From: Phorcus lineatus
Taxonomy: Eukaryota > Mollusca > Gastropoda > Trochida > Trochidae
Assembly (NCBI GenBank): GCA_921293015.1
Contig: OV121082.1
Coordinates: 23,041,997 to 23,105,996, forward strand
Length of the DNA stretch: 64,000 nt
Direction: 5' to 3'
Part shown: positions 32,841 through 46,537 of the stretch, piece after piece
Numbering within the stretch: position 1 is the first letter of the stretch
How the letters are laid out: every line of letters starts with the position of its first letter
Made by a program: the position numbers and the translations under genes
The notes under the pieces: model-generated
What the model saw: only the letters and a program-made list of their open reading frames with translations
The model's database searches: none
Told to the model about the DNA's origin: nothing

Positions 32841-33499
32841 TATGTTAGTATGAATGTAAATGTTAGTATGAAAGTTGATAAGTCGTGGCAGTTTTGTATA
32901 TCTTGGGGTTTTTGTGTAAATTTTTATTATTTATACAGTCTGTCACAACTTAACCGTTGTTTTTGTACTTTTAGATTTTTTATGAAATATGTTATAACGA
33001 CCTTGCACAGAAAGTGAGACCTAAATAAACACAGGCAGTAAAATGGTATTGGGCCAACTGGGGGCCTTGGCGACAACCACGTGTCAAGATAAATAAGTTT
33101 AATAATGATTTCAGTTGATAACAGAGTTGCGGCTCTTCGTTTGAAAATATTGCATCCAATTTGTACACAGTGTGGGTTTGACATTGAGCGGTCCCAAAGA
33201 TTTAACAACCAATACTTCGTTGTAGATCGACTAACCATCGACTACCAGTTGAAAATGGACGCTGGCAGAATTGTATTAATCATGTGCAAATATTAAAGTA
33301 CATAGTACAGACGAGTTTGCTTAAATGCCAAATTTAATTCTGATAATGATATCAGGGTAATGAAGAAAATTTATAAACATTATTTTCAAACAGTTGATTT
33401 GTGTTGATTTGGCCTTTATCGATATTATTTGTGTATGTTATTTATGTGTATTACAGGGTCGGTATCTTTGGGTATACTTGTCTGCCTCTGCTGTCTTGA

Positions 33500-33571
33500 T
33501 TCATTTGTATATAAATGTTCGAAATGGTTATAGGTCTTGCACCACAGTTTGTAGCGAAGTGAGTTAATAAA

Positions 33572-33606
<35 letters not shown>
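33500..33606 (+). mobile_element. Possible truncated LINE 3' end with (ATG)n tail
   Basis: AATAAA at 33566-33571 runs straight into (ATG)n at 33572-33606, the same order as the TGATGATGA end of the full-length LINE. The preceding 60 bp do not match that LINE, so it would be another family, or simply a microsatellite. Confidence 0.35.
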
Positions 33607-36580
33607 AACAATAAAATGTCATTGCTTTTTATTCTTGCATGTATTCTTTTATAAAGTTTATCACTTGTACAAAACCTACAATCTACCATGTCAAAATCGA
33701 TTGTAGTAGCTAAAAGACCAGGTATTTCAATGAAGTCAAATATTCAAGTATGGTCTTACAGCTGCATACCAAAAGTTTGTTTACTTACCACTGAATCGTA
33801 ACGCATATATCATGTTATTTGGGTTTAGTTTGGACCTCAATAAAATAACTTAGGCAAATCTGACAAAGGATAACCCATTGTCCATGTGTGAAATAGCCAA
33901 TCTTGAACTTCTGTATGGGTCGTTTGGTCTCTGGTGAAAATATCTAAATTTTTGCATTTTGAAATAAAAAGGAGTCTTTTGTTCGAAATTTCAATTTCAT
34001 TATTTTTCGGATAAAATGTTCCATATGGAGTCTTTCTCGGTTTTTCACATTATTCAAAAAGTTCATAGATCCGGCTTAAACAACAAGAAAAACCGTTAAC
34101 GACTTGGAACTTTCACAGTAACCCAAATAAACATCTTCTTTTGCCTGAACCTCTGAACATGAAAAGGGCAGGTCTTTAATTCTGTAAGTGTTTTAATGCT
34201 CAATGAGAAATCTTTCGAATCTTAGGTGAGCAAAGGTTATGTGGTTTCAAGAAGATAAATATCACAAATGAAATGGGTTTTAACCAAAGATTATCCTTTA
34301 TAAGATTGATCAACATGTAGGTTATTAGTGATAAAATCGATGGTTAATTTTAATATTTATGAATATATGCGAGTTATTTAGTTAATAATTTTAAAGTATC
34401 AGATGCAATTGACATATTTGCTAAATTTAATTGACATAACCTCAATAACGGCTTCCTTTCAAATGCGTTCTTTGCTGTTTCTTCTATGGAGAGTGAAATA
34501 CGAAAGGCTATGTCAGTCCAACCCATAAACTTTTAAATTGTCACGTACGTTGTAAATTTCACAACGTATACAGCATTTCACGTTGGACGTGTTTCGATGA
34601 CCTTAGCAAACCCGTCGAAAACACCGCGACTGGTGTCAAGGTAAATAAAGCGTTTTTTCACAGTTTTTAAAACAAAATACATATTTACGCGACATTGACC
34701 TTTGTAGTAAATGGAATTGGAGGCAATACCACGTGTTCACTGCTTTTAAAATCGTATTTTAGTTTCTACATTTTTTTCAAGATAGTTTCGAAGTTGTTGT
34801 TATTTATTGTAAAAATTCCATTGTATTAATACAATAAAACGACATATGTTTTTTGAAAACTTTATTTGGCTCTCATATGTGCCAAGATGTTCAAAAAGTC
34901 CAAAATACCAATAATAAATATTTTTCAATGAAAATAAAAAAGGCTTATTGTTATCTGTGCTAAAGCCAAAATCACACATGTCATTTAAGTTAAAAGAAGT
35001 TAAATCATCTATTAGAAAGGGGGAGCATCAATCTGAATCATATAATGATGTATTCACTAGAGTAAATGTCCAATGAAAATTATCCTTATACTGGACTGAC
35101 AAAATGTTTTGGGTTTGTTTTCAGAGTATTTGGACAGGTGTTTCTGACATTAGAATTACAAACATAGTTGGAGTCATAATGAACATATTGAAAACAACTT
35201 AATAAACATTTTCTTCAATCTCATTAAAATAAAATCTACCATTGCTGCACTAAGTTACGCAGATTAATGTAGTGGAGCATTCAGATTTCATTTTAATGAG
35301 ATTGGATTTTCTTATAGATATGATATCATATTACAGGCAGACAGAATACATGTATTGTAAATATTTCATATTTGAGGTGACACTTTAATAATCAATCGGT
35401 CTGTGTGTCTATTCCACCCATATTCGTCAGACCCCATTTCAGGCATCTAACTTATAAATCTACATGTAGCAATAAAGCGCAGCTGTCCTCGGAACAAGAA
35501 ACGATAATAAAAGACCTATGTAAGAGACAGACACAATACACTTCAAGGAAGTTATATGGTACATTAGCCTTATTCAACCTTTTCATAGTGTCAAACTCAC
35601 ATTTTATCAAATGTTATAAACAATGTTTTCTTTTTGTCTGTATAAATTTTTAATGTGGTGTCTCATATGCCTTTTATGGCTGTGTGTTTTATATCTTAAA
35701 TGGTTAATTTTATGTTTGTAATATGTTTCACTATCCTATGTATGTACAACTTGTATGTTTCTAAACAGTAAACAGCCATTGTAATCTCGTTCTACTCCCA
35801 TGACTTCGGATGACGAGCTGTAGGAAATATTGTAAATGCACTTCCTCTCTGTATTTTATTTGTATGTTTTTTTGTGTGGACGTAAGGCTCCTTTCTGAAC
35901 TTTTTAAAAAAATGTAAAAAATTATCTCATGACTAGTCAGAAAAGTGTAAAAAAAAATAACAAGAAAAAAACGAACGATTAGGAATGCTATTTTTTTCCG
36001 GCTCGTTGTTTTAAAAATGAAATGAATTGTCAAAAATGCTATCCAGATTTTATCTTTGTTTTTTTCTGTTTGATTCCCAAATACTACGCTTCTTAACAGA
36101 GTCTGACAACGCCTTTCTCCCCATATTCTCAATCAATTCGCAAACATCTTGATTATTGTGCACTTTGACACCTTGATCGGCTTGAAGTATTTATAGAAAT
36201 AATAACAGCTGAACTTCTAAGTTTGGTGATAAAAACAATTGTGATTAATTATTGCGCATTAAACGTTGTCACCCTGAAGAATTAAGTAACAGAATTAACC
36301 GAATAGTCGATGGGATGATAAGGTTTACAGTATCTTCCGCGCTGCGAAGCTCAGGGCTCCGCTCAGCGTTTTGTTGTCTCGGCACTCTTACCTGGGACGA
36401 TTAGGGTGAGTCTCATTTCTATCATGGACGTAGTCTGGCTTTAATTCACTGTGATGACGTCACTAGGTTGTGTTAACAGTGGATTATTTTGAAGAATCAA
36501 CTGCTCTTCGACTGTTCTTGTCAGAGAGTGTAGTCTGTATGCTTCAGGTATGACAAATCAAAATCGTCTCGAATATGAAA
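33607..36580. other. Unassigned interval
   Basis: No gene was recognised. A frame at 35405-35653 (82 codons) and one on the minus strand at 35761-36132 show no motif and have AT-rich, low-complexity content. A palindromic GCTGAGCG-like patch and a TGACGTCA lie at about 36340-36460. Confidence 0.35.
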
Positions 36581-36589
36581 ACTAAGTTC

Positions 36590-36880
36590 TGAAAGTTTGT
36601 GAGGGAAGATGCCAACCTGCGATTGCTTAACCAGCGCTGGGCCACGTAGGGATGAAGTAGAGAGGTATTTTGTCAGAACGAAACCTTTTTCTTTTAGTTG
36701 ACGAATAATGCGTTGAGCGCACGTGGAGAACATTGATTGCATGTACGCGTATAAGACAGGATATCGCCAGTCGCATCACGATATTGGTGATACAAGCATT
36801 GAAATAATGATGTCCATAAATAATGATGACCTTGATAAGATTGCACTAATGAAAAGTTTTGGCATATTGAATTCAACGAA
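36590..36880 (-). pseudogene. Weak integrase-like relic
   Basis: Minus-strand reading gives SYQGHHYLWTSLFQ, then HQYRDATGDILSYTRTCNQC. The spacing of the histidines and the CNQC pair faintly recalls the HHCC zinc-binding domain of retroelement integrases. Stops follow immediately and no catalytic core was found. This is a tentative call and could be chance. Confidence 0.2.
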
Positions 36881-38220
36881 ATGATCCTTCTAAAATATCC
36901 ACAAACCCTGAGGTCATTTCGTATAGAATGTCATAGTAAGGTGAGTTTGCACCAGGGCTACACACATCTAGACACAGGGCTTAATCAAGGAGTTTGCTTA
37001 TTTTAATACATTATCATTTACATTGATTTTTTGTTCATCATTTTCGTATTTTACAATAAATCAATTTGACAAAAAGTGCATGCAAAATACAAAGAAAAAA
37101 CGAAACAACGGAAAATAGTTGTCCTATATATATAGAAAGAAATACATATGACATACACTCATGATTTAAGAGACAGTCAGCATGTTATGGACAGAGCGAT
37201 AATTAGCGTTACATAAACAAAGACAATATTGAAAGTTTCTCAATATGTGCTGGTGACAGACATGCAGGGTTTTTAGTGACCTTTTGCACTTTACTGACGT
37301 AGTAATAAGTGTTATATTAAAAGAGACAGTGTTGAAAGTCAACTATCATAAATAAATGTCTCAGTATAGTATTTATAATGACATATATGCAGTGACTTTT
37401 TACAAACATAATAATAATCGTTACTTTGACAACGACAATGTTGAAAAGTACACTTCTATAAATCAATTTCTCAGTAAATTATGTAATGAGGACCAGAGCT
37501 TAACGAATAAATCATTCTCACCAGAAACTAAGTAATGCATTTTGCTATATCGTATTACGGCTTAATTCGGCCCAGTATGTAATCAAAGTTGGGTATATTC
37601 ATTTTTTGAGCGCTTGAAAAAAATTGTTGTTTTACAAGCAGACTTTGCGTTAATGGGATTGTTGATTTTCCCTTTGATTCCGAGTGTTATCTTTGTAATT
37701 GTGAAGTTAACTTATATTTGGTCGGTTTCTAACCATTTTACCAATATTTTCCATAATGATTGACTACCGGATTACAATACCAAAAAAGATTATCCAAAGT
37801 TTTGTAGTTCTCTGTTACAAAAACGGCAAAGGTGTGACTCAGATATTTGTATCCGAAATAGGAAACAATTTGTAGGGAGAATATGATGAATAATCCTATA
37901 CTGAAGCCATGTTAAATCTGTACTGCGAGTACATTTGTGAGCTATCGTATTAAATACTCTCCAATCTTTTTCTGATAATTCACAATCTAAGATTCGTGCC
38001 CATTTACTGTAGCAAGGTAATTGTATATATTTAGAATCAATTTCGCATATATGTATTTATTTCCTAGTTTTGCATTTATGTGAAATAAGTTAAAGGGATA
38101 AATGGGACTTGGGATGATATTTCGAATTTTTTCTATATAAAACTTTGAGATACATGTATAGGATATAACATCCCTTTTTCTACCTTCAAAAGTTAAAAAA
38201 TCAGTTTTTATGTTTTATAT
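36881..38220. other. Unassigned AT-rich interval
   Basis: No gene, RNA or repeat was recognised. Confidence 0.4.
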
Positions 38221-38520
38221 ATATATATATATTAGTACAATCATTACCATTTTGGGCTTTATACATGAACCTTTTTGGCTCATCTGCCTTTTTGGCTCAC
38301 ATTTGAGGAGCCAAAATAACATCGGGCTATTCAAATAAATCAAACACTTCTGAACATCTTATTATTAGCTAATATACTTTTTTGGTATTGTTAGAGGTAT
38401 ATGGAATTGAAAATGAAAATTGTTGACAAATATTTTTTGGTAAAAATCATGAAAATATTTTCATGTATAATCTCGGTTTACCTTTTTGGCACACGATATT
38501 TGATCAGCTAAATCTCGAGA
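38218..38520 (-). repeat. Dispersed element with TTTTTGGCTCA motifs and a TA-rich end
   Basis: A (TA)n run is followed by GTACAATCATTACCATTTTG, then repeated CTTTTTGGCTCA and a later TTACCTTTTTGGCACA. The reverse complement of the sequence at 60430-60740 shows the same order: TA run, GTACAATTATTACCTTTTTG, then CTTTTTGGCTCA. So these are two copies of one family in opposite orientation. The GAGCCAAAAAGGTAA motif is also the signature of the 172-bp satellite. Confidence 0.65.
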
Positions 38521-38883
38521 CTGAATATATATAATGACATCCAAACTTTTAGCATATAATAGGCTGATTTACGTGATAAAATAAATGCAAAAACATATCG
38601 TTTATATATTCAAATAAGTTTTTCCATTTTATACATCCAGCCGCACAATCAGAGTTGGTCGCCGACCATTCTTGTCATTTGGCTCCATTCGCAGCGCAGC
38701 GTAACAATTTCGGAGAACCATATATGATGCTAATAGTAATAATTAAGTCGATATATTAGATATAATGCATATCATTCTAGTACATGCTACTAATTTAAAT
38801 GCATAAGGAGTATTTTTTTCTTTTGGTATATTCATCTATAAACAAAATACTGAAAAGTTTATCGTAAACACGATTTGAGCGCG

Positions 38884-38960
38884 CCGGAAGTGAACATCGC
38901 AAGCATTCCATTTCAAGTGGCTGCCCGACTTTCATTTCGTTGCTGTTTCATGTATTCACA
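38884..38960 (+). promoter_or_regulatory. Possible promoter and first exon (ETS site, splice donor)
   Basis: CCGGAAGTG at 38884-38892 is a strong ETS-type site of the kind found at transcription starts. A local GC-rich patch leads to TTCACA/GTGAGTA, a good splice donor at 38961. No open frame of note exists in the exon. Further donors (TTG/GTAAGT at 39384) lie downstream. Confidence 0.35.
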
Positions 38961-39403
38961 GTGAGTATACCAATTAATGTTTTCAAATTTGAATATCTTG
39001 GTAATAAAAAAGATAGTAGCACTGATTTGACTCTGTCGTAAATCAATCTTATCACCGTTTTGGCCTTGTTTGTGTCACTTCGGCACAGTTGTATCGTAGT
39101 GTTACCTGTTTCCGTGGTATTAAATCAAAATACTCGTTTTCATAAAACAGAAGAGTCTTGACTAAACATAATCTGGTTGCAGAGAGAAACTAAATGATGA
39201 CATGGCAACTGTTGGAACTTTACCTGGCTGTTTATTTACATTTTAATGCAACATTGGCAACTTGCTCAAAGCTACCGAGTCGAGTTTTCGATCATGTTGT
39301 CCTTTGCTGTCTTTTCTGACAAAGTGGATGGAAATTCTCTTCTAACCTTGAATCTAACATTCTATATAGTTTATCATGTCTTGGTAAGTATTTATGACAT
39401 TCC

Positions 39404-41228
39404 TTGACCAAATTATTCCTAAATTGCCGGTTGTTTTTACAATGTGGCCCCAAGACGAATTCGAATGGCAGTAAAATCTCAACTAAATTATCATTGGCTG
39501 TAACAGATGCCTCTGATTACAAACTAATTTTGATGGGAAATAAACATCAGCAAGTAAGTTTATTGACTAGTTTATATCTAAAAAATACGATCAAAATCAA
39601 TCATGAATAATTAAAAAGGAACATCAAAATTTTATAGAAAATGTTAAGGTCTGTCTGATACTGAATTAGCAAATTGAAAGACCTATTACGTAGTCCATGG
39701 CATTACGTGACACATTGTGTCAGAGGGAAATGTCAAACTGAAACTGTTGTTTTGATCGTTTTCAAGTTAGGTAAATTTGAAGTCTGCTGCAAACAATTTG
39801 ATCTGGTAAGCTTTTCAAAACAAATTTTTATTACCCGCAACCAAATTTTTATTAGCCAAGACATGAAAAATGATGAATATTTGACAAAAAATAATGTGGT
39901 AGCAGTTGCCTGTAAGGGACTGCAACCAAACTTGAAAATCACTCGATTTCATGATGATTTTCCTTTTTGCAACCGAACGCCAGGATGCCTAATTATACAA
40001 TATGTTACAGTCACTTATTTCAGCTTTTAGTATTTTCAAGAACTAGGTAGCATTTTATAGACATTTTAGATACCTCGTCATTCGGACCCCTAAATTACTC
40101 TTAGGCCAGATTTATAGTGAAAAATAGCTTTTAATTTAACATTAACACATTTTGAAAGTATTTACTTAGTCATATTATTATTTTATTTTCACAAATATTG
40201 AACATAAAATGTCATATTTCTGGTCAAGTTAAAAAAGTCATTCTTCTGTTCAGTGTAAATTTGGCATAGGAAACCTTTTAGTCACAAAATGTCTTGTATT
40301 TAATGCGGCTAAAGATTTAATGTGAGCAATCCAAGCAATGTTTAACTGTTTGATTAATAACTTGCTTTCTTTGCAAAAGAAAATTCTACTAATAACCAAA
40401 ATATATATAAGAAATAAGCTTTCTATGATTTCACTTATTCATCAATAGAACAGATTACACCCCAATATTAAGTGTTTCAGGATAAGATCAATATAGCTTT
40501 ACAGGAAAATATTATTTGAAAAAACTTTATTGCGATTTTACTTTTAGAATCAAACATAAGTTTTCTCCAAAAATAGTAATACATGAAAAGCATAAAATTT
40601 CATTTAATTTTCATCACTGAAGAGAATTATTAAATAGAATTTGATGGATGAAAAAATGACCATTTCCTGCTTGGGTCCATGTAAAAGAACCTATAGCTAC
40701 AGTTGCCTAGCCAAAATAGGCTAATAGATAACCTGACGTTGCCTTTTATGAATTTGATTAAAACTGGGAAAAGAGAATATGTAGTTACAGCTCTGCAGCT
40801 AAGAACAACCCATCAATAAAATAACTGCTGACTGGTCATGGCCAGTAAGAGGATAACTTAATCATTTGTAAATACTGTGAAATAGGTGACCATGAAAACA
40901 GGTTACTTGAGTGTACATAGAGATGCAGGATTTATGCCATAAGATATTAAACCTGTTGAAAACATCATTGCTTCAATATCAGAAACCTTTAAGACATAAA
41001 TCGAATTGATCATTGTAGTCCATGATCACAAATATTTGTAACAAAGACAGTGTTTCAGTTCTAACTGTTACTCAGATGAATTAACCCCCTCAAATTCAAT
41101 TTGTCAGCAAAGACAAGCTATAAAGACCAAAGATGTGGATTTTAGTGTTGATAATTCTTTTAGCACTCCATATCATTATGAAAAGATATGGAAAAACTAA
41201 TATTATTGATATATTTGGGTTTCATTGT
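39404..41228. other. Unassigned interval with splice-like signals
   Basis: Short open stretches (39404-39551 before CAA/GTAAGT, and 39674-40030) could be exons, but no protein family was recognised and the frames are not clearly linked. The remainder to 41228 shows nothing. Confidence 0.3.
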
Positions 41229-41232
41229 TTAA

Positions 41233-41854
41233 AGGCACTAGTGCACGCTTTTACGATTTAAATTGGCTATTTTAAGGTTTAAGAGGACTTATGCATTCAC
41301 TTAAGCTTTCTATCGATGCAATGAAATACTTAAAATTCTTTACAATTGACCTGCAATCAACAACGAAAAAATTTAGACAGCCGCTGTCGGCTTGGACATA
41401 TAACAAATCTAAGGTTAGCTGTGCACAAAACGGATAAATTATAGACAGTTGAAAGCGGCTGAACTATTATTATGTGCAGCTGTTGAATTTACCTAAACTC
41501 TAAACTGAGAACAAATAATGAATTATGTTTTATGAAAGCAATGTTGTAAATAAACCGATTTAATAACACAGCATTAGCATTGCTATTAGATTGACCAAAG
41601 CGGCTGCCGTTTCCGCTCTTTTGGTTATAAGCAAAATCTTAATATTTCCGATATCGTAGTTCATGCGGATTTATTGTAACGTAACATTAAATACTTCCGG
41701 TCTTTAAAAATCAACTTTACTACCTGAATACGTAAATATTTGTTAAATAACTTACGAGGTATATTACTTGAGTGAGGATCTTGAATAATATCGAGAGGTA
41801 TGCAGTATCTGTGCATTCGTTGTGTTAAAGAAATATTGGTGTGCACTAGTGCGT
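41233..41854 (+). mobile_element. TTAA-flanked MITE, family 1 (622 bp)
   Basis: Ends AGGCACTAGTGCACGC and GTGCACTAGTGCGT, flanked by TTAA at 41229-41232 and 41855-41858. It has the same length as the inverted copy at 11294 and is a good reference copy of the family. Confidence 0.95.
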
Positions 41855-42377
41855 TTAACACAAACTTGACCATATGTTGATATTTTTGTTTTTTAACACG
41901 ACAAAAGGAGGTTTGGGCCTCAGTTTAAAAATTTGATGGTAAAACAGCGCAATGGTAAGTCTTATTGGTCAGTAATTTCTTTTTCAGTTATAATGTAAAT
42001 ATTTGACATTTTATTTTTCTAAACGACTGCTTATAGTTTGACTAAAAGAATTAATGTTTTAACGAAGGTAACATTTGATTTTTATTTCAATGGTATATTT
42101 ATTACCTATATGGGAAGATTGACCCATATAGTAAAATTATATGTATGACAATGCAGTAAAAGGTAATTATAGAAATTTTATGAAAAGAGAAAGACCATCA
42201 CATTTTCTTTCAAGATAACTTTTGATTTGTTTTACTAAGACAGGTTTGAGAAAAATTAAAAATAATTGAAAAATCCCTCATTTATTCAGACTTTTAAAAT
42301 GTAAAATGGTTGTAAAAACTAGAGTTGTGTTGTACAGTTTTTTCATGAAACACACAATGATTGGATCTCTATATATA

Positions 42378-43151
42378 CAGTCATTGGCCAAAAGTCTGTT
42401 CGCAAACAATGTTACGTTGCCATTGTTTAGAGGGCTAGGTTAACTTTGAAAGCGCTGATGAAACTAAAATACAGATTGGGAAAGATAGAAAAGTTTATGT
42501 GTGGAGGAAGTCTAGTGAGCGCTTGCCTGATTGTTTGGGAACTCGAGCCGATCATGAACGAAATTCGAAGTTTTCAGTAATGTTTTGGGGATGCGTGTCT
42601 GCATTTGGTGTTTGAACTTTAACGGTTGTTGATGGCAACATAAACACAGACAACTACATAACCATTCTTGATAACCATTTATGGCCTGTTGTTGCCAGAC
42701 ATTTTGTTAATCGCAACTGGATTTTTCAAGAAGACAATGCTCCTTGTCATGTGTCCATTTGGGCTAATCGTTGGAAACACTAAAATCATATTCCTACTTT
42801 GCCGTGGCCACCACAAAGCTCAGATCTCAATATCATTGAGAATGTATGGAAAACTGTTAAGTATCAGCTGAAAGCAAGATTAGGTGACATTGACTTGAGA
42901 CAGGATCTCTCCGTGTAGTGAATGACATTTGGAGTGGGCTTAGTCCAGTCTACATTCGAAGTCTTTATGACAGTTTGCCGATACGAAGACGAGATGTACT
43001 TCGGGCTCAGGGTCATATCTCTAAATTCTGAAATTTCTGGGTAAGTACCTATTTTATATTTACATAGATATGCTCATTTAAACTTTGGGGTTGACTACTC
43101 TAAAAATAGCCGTGACATCACCAGTGCGAACAGACTTTTGGCCACCGACTG
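42378..43151 (+). mobile_element. Tc1-like element, internally deleted, ends intact
   Basis: The 27-bp ends are inverted copies: CAGTCATTGGCCAAAAGTCT at 42378 and AGACTTTTGGCCACCGACTG ending at 43151, differing at two positions. TA lies on both sides (42376-42377, 43152-43153). At 774 bp it is about half the usual Tc1 length because the N-terminal part of the transposase gene is missing. Confidence 0.93.
42454..43031 (+). pseudogene. Tc1-like transposase, DDE domain remnant (DD34E)
   Basis: The frame begins at the first catalytic segment ADETKIQIG (D at 42457), then KVYVWRKSSERLP, FSVMFWGCVSAFG, a stop, VVDGNINTDNYI, FQEDNAPCHVS (second D), another stop, PWPPQSSDLNIIENVW (E), a third stop, and in a shifted frame VVNDIWSGLSPVYIRSLYDS to LRAQGHISKF. 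Thirty-four positions separate the second D and the E, as in Tc1 (DD34E). The DNA-binding half is absent. It is dead as an enzyme, but the intact ends could still be cut by an active relative. Confidence 0.92.
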
Positions 43152-43275
43152 TAGTTATTTTATTGGAGAAGTGTTTGTTGGTTTTTTGGATGAGGGGAGA
43201 TGAAAGAAGTCTTTTGATGGTTGGTATGAGTACCATGAGATATCTTGTTCTGATTCTAGTTATGAAACATTGCAG

Positions 43276-43373
43276 GAATTAACTGGCAGCTGACTTACAT
43301 TGACCTCGGTCAAAAAAGCCATGGGGGAAAATGTTAGTGTTGGCTGTATGAATGTGAAACTATTATTCTCCAG
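43276..43373 (+). ncRNA. Possible internal exon of a non-coding transcript
   Basis: ACATTGCAG precedes it and CTCCAG/GTAAGTC, a near-perfect donor, ends it. All frames have stops. Other candidates on the same strand are 43618-43672 (TTTTGCTGCAG to AAAG/GTAATC) and a segment starting at 43757 after TTTACCTTCAG. This is inferred from splice consensus only. Confidence 0.25.
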
Positions 43374-44967
43374 GTAAGTCAAAGTATATCTAATGTAATG
43401 ATTTTATTCTATAAAATTTTATCTTATGATTGGCTAATGGCATTGATTCTAGTGTTCAATTATCAATAAACCTTTTGCTATCCTTTGAGATTATGCTGTA
43501 TTTGCCTTTTTACCCAGAACAAAAAGCCTAATAGATCTGAAGGGATGTAAGCAGACTTCTTAGATAAAGCTATTGTAGAATGAAAGCCTTTAAAATCTAT
43601 TTAATATTTTGCTGCAGAAAGTGGAGGCCTGGAAAGTGTTAATGTTGTGTGGATGTCACTTATCCAATAAAGGTAATCAATTTTATGATATGGGACTATG
43701 CGGCCACTTATAATGGCCAGTGTGTCACCTCCTTATATATATTTATTTACCTTCAGAGCAAAAAGCAGGAAGTGCTTCATAGGACTATTAATTGTATATT
43801 TGTTGGCCCTGAGGCTCACAATGAGGGCTACAACAACCACAGGAACTTTGCCTCTGAACTGTGGACTTGAATACCAATATGGCAGTTAAACTTCTGTTGG
43901 CAGATATTTTTTATTTAGATGCTTTATAGTAAATATTATACAGTCTGTATATCTAAAGAGAAAATGATTTAATTTTGTGCTCATTGGGCTCATAAGGCTT
44001 AACGAGCTTATTGTTTTGAATCCTTTGAACTTGAAGCAAGGCAATCTAAATTTTTCTAGGTTTATTAAATTTGCACCTGGCTCCTTGAAATTGATTTTTT
44101 GGGTCTTTTATACCAAAATTGATTTAGAAGGTGAAGTTTTCAGAATGACATAATCTTTTTATTGATACTTTTTAAAATTATTGTCTTCAGCATGTATTTT
44201 TATATGTAAAATATACAAATGTGCAGTATTATTATTATTTGTTTATTATCTGTCTGGCCTCTAAAGCCAGGTGGTTTTAGGGTATTGCCAATCTTCTGGG
44301 GTCTTTTTGGCATTGTCTGTCAAACTTTTCACAATTTTACTGCATTTATTTTCACGGGATCATATTAAGAAACCAACTGGTATATGAAGCTCACATTTTT
44401 AGACAAAGTTTGTAAATTGGTCTTGATTGTCCCTCAAATAGACGGGAAGATTGTTCATCCTTGAACCTTTATTTCATTTCTCTCCAAGTAATGCTTGGAG
44501 ACACAATTCACCAACATCTTCATATCAACATTAAAATATATAAAAATCCAAAAAATTTCAAAATCCAGCGTTGCTGCTCATACAATCACTTGATATCACC
44601 CTTCATTACACATTTTTTCAACATCAGCTTCTTATGGAGTATGCAACATTTGCACCTTTATGCACCAGGTCCAAGTTTCATGCACATTTTTGCGATGTAC
44701 CGATTCAAAGCTGGATGAATTGACACATTGTCACATGATTTTGAACAATTATTCTGCTATTGCTGTATTCCCAACTAGGTGTTTGCATGTTTTCATATGC
44801 CCACCAACAGTCATTTACCAATAGATTTGTGGGTTCTCTTAAGTGCTTTTGGTTGTGTACTGCACACCAGAGGTGGTGACAATACTGAATCAGTGTGCGC
44901 ACATATTTGACTCCAATTCACCCACATTAAGTATTTTCTATTAAACTTTCATTCTGCTTTTTTTCAG

Positions 44968-45130
44968 GTCAATGGTGGATAAGTGAACTGAAGATCTTAT
45001 GAAACCTGAACGAGTTGCTTGTCCCCATGGATGATAACTTAACGCTGTGCAGAGTAATTTATTCCAGGCCACAGGTCATCAGGATGTCTTTATCAGGCTG
45101 AAAGCATGAGATCTTAAACGATCAAGCAGG
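44968..45130 (+). ncRNA. Possible internal exon of a non-coding transcript
   Basis: The acceptor TTCTGCTTTTTTTCAG is strong, and the donor CAGG/GTAAGTTTT at 45131 is strong. The 163-base interval is closed in all three frames, so it would be non-coding or UTR. Confidence 0.3.
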
Positions 45131-45159
45131 GTAAGTTTTTAACAACCTGAGATCTTGGC

Positions 45160-45430
45160 TACAGACTCTTTGATTAATGAGGTTTCTACTTTACAGATTT
45201 GGTGATCCTGTGACCTCTAATAAGTGCCACTAGGGTCATGCCCTAAAACCTATTTTCATCTTTTTCTCTGGAAGCAAGAGGCCTGAAACTTTGTTTATAG
45301 ACTCCTTAGCTGATAGTTTTCTAATTTATCAATTTGGTGACCCTGTGACCCTTTATTTAGGCCACAGGGACCCTGCCCCAAATGCCTATTTTCATCTTCT
45401 CCAGAAGCAAGAGACCTTTTTAGCTGAAAA
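45160..45430. repeat. Two diverged units of the GACCCC-type repeat
   Basis: TTGGTGATCCTGTGACC and TTTGGTGACCCTGTGACCC head two units of about 147 bp that share CCTATTTTCATCTT and AGAAGCAAGAG. They are related to the array at 46538-47190 and to 47900-48130. Confidence 0.7.
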
Positions 45431-46537
45431 CAGAGATTCAACAGCATATCTAACCATCAAGCTTTTTCAACTTACAAGTTACTTTTGCACGTAATGCATT
45501 GAACAAATAATGTTCAGTCTATGTCATACGTGACGCGGTATAGTTTGTAAATTACATATTTTATGTCCTTGCATAAAATCTTGTTCACATTGTCCAATTC
45601 AGGTCTGTAAGGATCAGAATATGTAAATGACTGTCGGTATGGTAGTTTAAAAATAGTTTTTCAGATGTTTCAGCTGTTTTAATGTATTAAGTGATTACTT
45701 TCAACTCCAGTTAATGTTTCAAATGGTTGTAACAAATGGTTGTAACATGACATATAAGTAAAGACAGCTTCAGAATATATTGACAAATTTTGATATTTCA
45801 ATTTCTTACGCAAAAGTGTGAGTGATTAATGATATGTTGAAAATTAAAATTCATTATCATAATCAGTTTATATCACAACATTTTCAGCTTACTCAGTCTG
45901 TTTGTTACTATTGATGTTTAGTTACTTACTGTTTCAAACTTATATTATTTTTATAGTTAGGCGATTTTGTCAAGGACGAGCACTGAAGGACTCGACCTCT
46001 AGTGACTGCTTGCAGGCCTGGCCTTCCTTTCACCCTTTCAAAGTGACATTGCAGGTTTGGGAGAAAAATCTACTATTATTTTCATTGTTAGTTTCAGTTG
46101 TGTCTTCAATGGGCTAGTAAGACAAATGGGCTTGGCTTCACAAATGATCATATATATGATATATGTTTTGAATTTACGTGATATAGTAACACTTATTAGT
46201 GATAATTTTCCCAAAAAAGCAATTTGAGAGACATACCGGTAATGTATTAGCATCCGACCATAATTTCATGATGTACATGATTCCAAGATGTTTTAATTTC
46301 TAGGCCATGACTCAGAAGGGTCAGGTTTTTTTCTGGAGCATATCATTACCATCATTTGACCCATCCTCACTATATTTGGTATTCTCCCTATTATTCATGT
46401 AGATGCCCCTTTTGTGGGTTTAAGTTCTATTTCAATTTTATTTTTTTCTGTTTCCTTGGCAACAATGTAGACATTGATTATGCCGATGGTTTACATCACG
46501 GCATGTTGTCCCGCATCTGTAAACTTTTAACATTTTT

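Noticed and set aside
32392-32853. Open frames rich in Tyr/Met/Val or His/Thr
   Set aside because: They are translations of the TATG microsatellite on both strands.
33425-33622. Polyhistidine protein
   Set aside because: It is produced by the (ATG)n tract read on the minus strand.
42668-42871. 67-codon plus-strand frame as a gene
   Set aside because: It is an alternative frame of the Tc1 transposase remnant, which explains the DNA better.
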